The notes below the pieces were generated by a model. The model saw only the letters and a program-made list of their open reading frames with translations. It did not search any database and was not told the DNA's origin. DNA of 7,812 bases from Verrucomicrobiota bacterium (lineage in GTDB: Bacteria > Verrucomicrobiota > Verrucomicrobiia > Limisphaerales > UBA9464). This document shows positions 6,603-7,812 of the stretch, piece by piece. The DNA lies in NCBI GenBank assembly GCA_947454295.1, contig CANGMO010000094.1, positions 1-7,812 of the forward strand, given 5' to 3'. Positions within the stretch are counted from its first letter, which is position 1; each line of letters starts with the position of its first letter. A program made the translations under genes and the position numbers.

Positions 6603-7812
6603 ATGAACCATAACTCCCTGCAGAATGGCCGTGTTGAAATGTATCGTCGCGCCTTGATGATCGGGCTGGGCGCCCAGTTGTTTGCCGTGCCGGCGCTGAT
6701 GGCGCAGAGCACTTCGGGGCCGGCGACGATGACGAAGCATACCACGGTCGAGTCGTTGATTCCCAAGGCGGAAGACGCAGGACCTTCGCCCGTAGAAGTT
6801 GTGACTTCGGCCGACATCCAGAAGATTGGTGGCTCCGATATCCTGAACGTCCTGAAGGCGCTTAGCCCCTCCTTTTCAGGCAACGGAAACGTCGGTCAGA
6901 GCCTGAACAACGGTGGATTCGGCGAGTCCTACCTCGCGCTTCGCAATCTTCCGACCCTGGTTCTCCTCGACGGCAAGCGAGTCAACATTAGCGCCTTCTC
7001 GACCTACGTCGGCACGTATGCCGTCGACCTCAACACCATTCCGGTGGCGATGATCGACCGCATCGAAGTGCTGAAGGACGGCGCCTCGACGTTGTACGGC
7101 TCCGATGCGATCGGCGGTGTGGTGAACATCATCACCAAGAAGGATTTCAACGGTGTTGAAGTCAGCGGCCGCTACGGGTTCGCCACCGGTAAGGGAGTGT
7201 ACAACGAGGCCCGCGGATCGGCGGTTCTGGGATACGCCAAAGACAACGTGCGCCTGACGGTTGGAGCGAACTACTACTACTCGGATCCTCTCTACACCAA
7301 GAATCGCTCCATTGGCGGCCTGAGCTTGGGTGATTTGGCTGCGGCCGGACTCAATGCCCCCAGCTACTTCAGCGGTAGCTACCCGGGCCGTGCCGGGTCC
7401 TTCATTCTTGCCGGTTCGCCCCTGGCGGCCGGCGCCCCGGGGTACAATGCCGCGATCACGGCGCCTCCCGTGCTTAAGGGCGGACCGTACACTTCCATTG
7501 CCGACTACAATGCCGCCGCTCAGGCGCAACTCGGTATCACGCCTTACATCCCCATCAACTCGACGCCGGCCAGCGCGACCATCGGTGGTGGGGCGACCAT
7601 CCTCAATACGACCTCGCTGAATACGGTCACCATCCAGCGGCAGGATCGCCGCAACGTGGTGGCGAATGTTGAGTATGATCTTTCCGAGCACGTCACCGCG
7701 TACACCCAGTTGCTCTACTCCAAGTCGAGCAGCATTGGCCAGCTGGCCCCGGCGCCCATCGCTTCGTTTGGTGGCTCGCATCTGACGGTGCCTGCCAACA
7801 ACCCGTACAATC
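6603..7812 (+). CDS. TonB-dependent outer-membrane receptor (receptor 2), 3' end outside window
   Basis: The frame from ATG 6603 stays open to the right edge, giving 403 residues plus one base. Residues 1-36 are a signal peptide with YRRALMIGLGAQLFAVPALM and likely cleavage after AQS (36), nearly the same as that of receptor 1. The TonB-box region has diverged (KHTTVESLIPKAED where receptor 1 has KRVVVGSNIPTAEVE). The plug domain covers about 62-182: SPVEVVTSADIQKIGG, ILNVLKALSPSF, LALRNLPTLVLLDGKRV, IDRIEVLKDGASTLYGSDAIG, then GVVNIITKKDF. The usual LRGLG turn is replaced by LRNLP. Early barrel strands follow, with Tyr-rich and Gly-rich segments. The usual family length of about 900-1000 implies that more than half is missing. 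It follows receptor 1 on the same strand after a 199-base gap containing a terminator, so it is probably transcribed separately. No Shine-Dalgarno site is seen. The ligand is unknown and probably differs from that of receptor 1 because the plugs differ. Confidence 0.93.
   Translation, partial: MNHNSLQNGRVEMYRRALMIGLGAQLFAVPALMAQSTSGPATMTKHTTVESLIPKAEDAGPSPVEVVTSADIQKIGGSDILNVLKALSPSFSGNGNVGQSLNNGGFGESYLALRNLPTLVLLDGKRVNISAFSTYVGTYAVDLNTIPVAMIDRIEVLKDGASTLYGSDAIGGVVNIITKKDFNGVEVSGRYGFATGKGVYNEARGSAVLGYAKDNVRLTVGANYYYSDPLYTKNRSIGGLSLGDLAAAGLNAPSYFSGSYPGRAGSFILAGSPLAAGAPGYNAAITAPPVLKGGPYTSIADYNAAAQAQLGITPYIPINSTPASATIGGGATILNTTSLNTVTIQRQDRRNVVANVEYDLSEHVTAYTQLLYSKSSSIGQLAPAPIASFGGSHLTVPANNPYN

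Noticed and set aside
6479..6883. A 134-codon minus-strand frame over the start of receptor 2
   Set aside because: It is antisense to the receptor 2 signal peptide and plug and to its upstream element; the product shows no domain.
3539..7812. SusC/SusD-type polysaccharide utilisation locus
   Set aside because: Neither receptor shows a SusC-type N-terminal extension in the visible part, and there is no SusD-like lipoprotein or glycoside hydrolase in the window.

Overview
The window holds five protein genes and looks like chromosomal DNA from a GC-rich Gram-negative bacterium. I would place it in Verrucomicrobiota, probably near Opitutaceae. The grounds are outer-membrane TonB-dependent receptors, a lipoprotein, a coiled-coil protein of a kind I associate with that group, and starts without Shine-Dalgarno sequences. 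This placement is an inference from gene character and was not tested.

Left part (1-2461, minus strand). A long open frame runs off the left edge. It encodes an FtsX/MacB-type ABC-transporter permease of the large YbbP-like class, with roughly the last 100 residues outside the window. Directly upstream, in the same frame but separated by a TAG stop, is a 54-residue lipoprotein gene. The two probably form one transcription unit.

Middle (2433-3538). A minus-strand gene encodes a 251-residue membrane-anchored coiled-coil protein with a C-terminal beta-type domain. It has a plausible sigma70-type promoter and ends at a clear intrinsic terminator. A 308-base divergent region separates it from the receptor genes and is rich in inverted repeats.

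Right part (3539-7812, plus strand). Two TonB-dependent outer-membrane receptor genes lie in tandem. The first is complete (954 residues) and ends at a strong intrinsic terminator. The second is cut by the right edge (403 residues visible). Their signal peptides are almost the same although the plug domains have diverged, and their upstream regions share ordered blocks at the same spacing. They look like an old duplication that copied the regulatory region too, with each copy now transcribed on its own. No substrate can be assigned from sequence alone.

I found no mobile element, CRISPR array, tRNA, rRNA or recognisable defence system. The most interesting material is the shared upstream element of the two receptors, including a perfect 14-base palindrome followed by six T in front of the first one.
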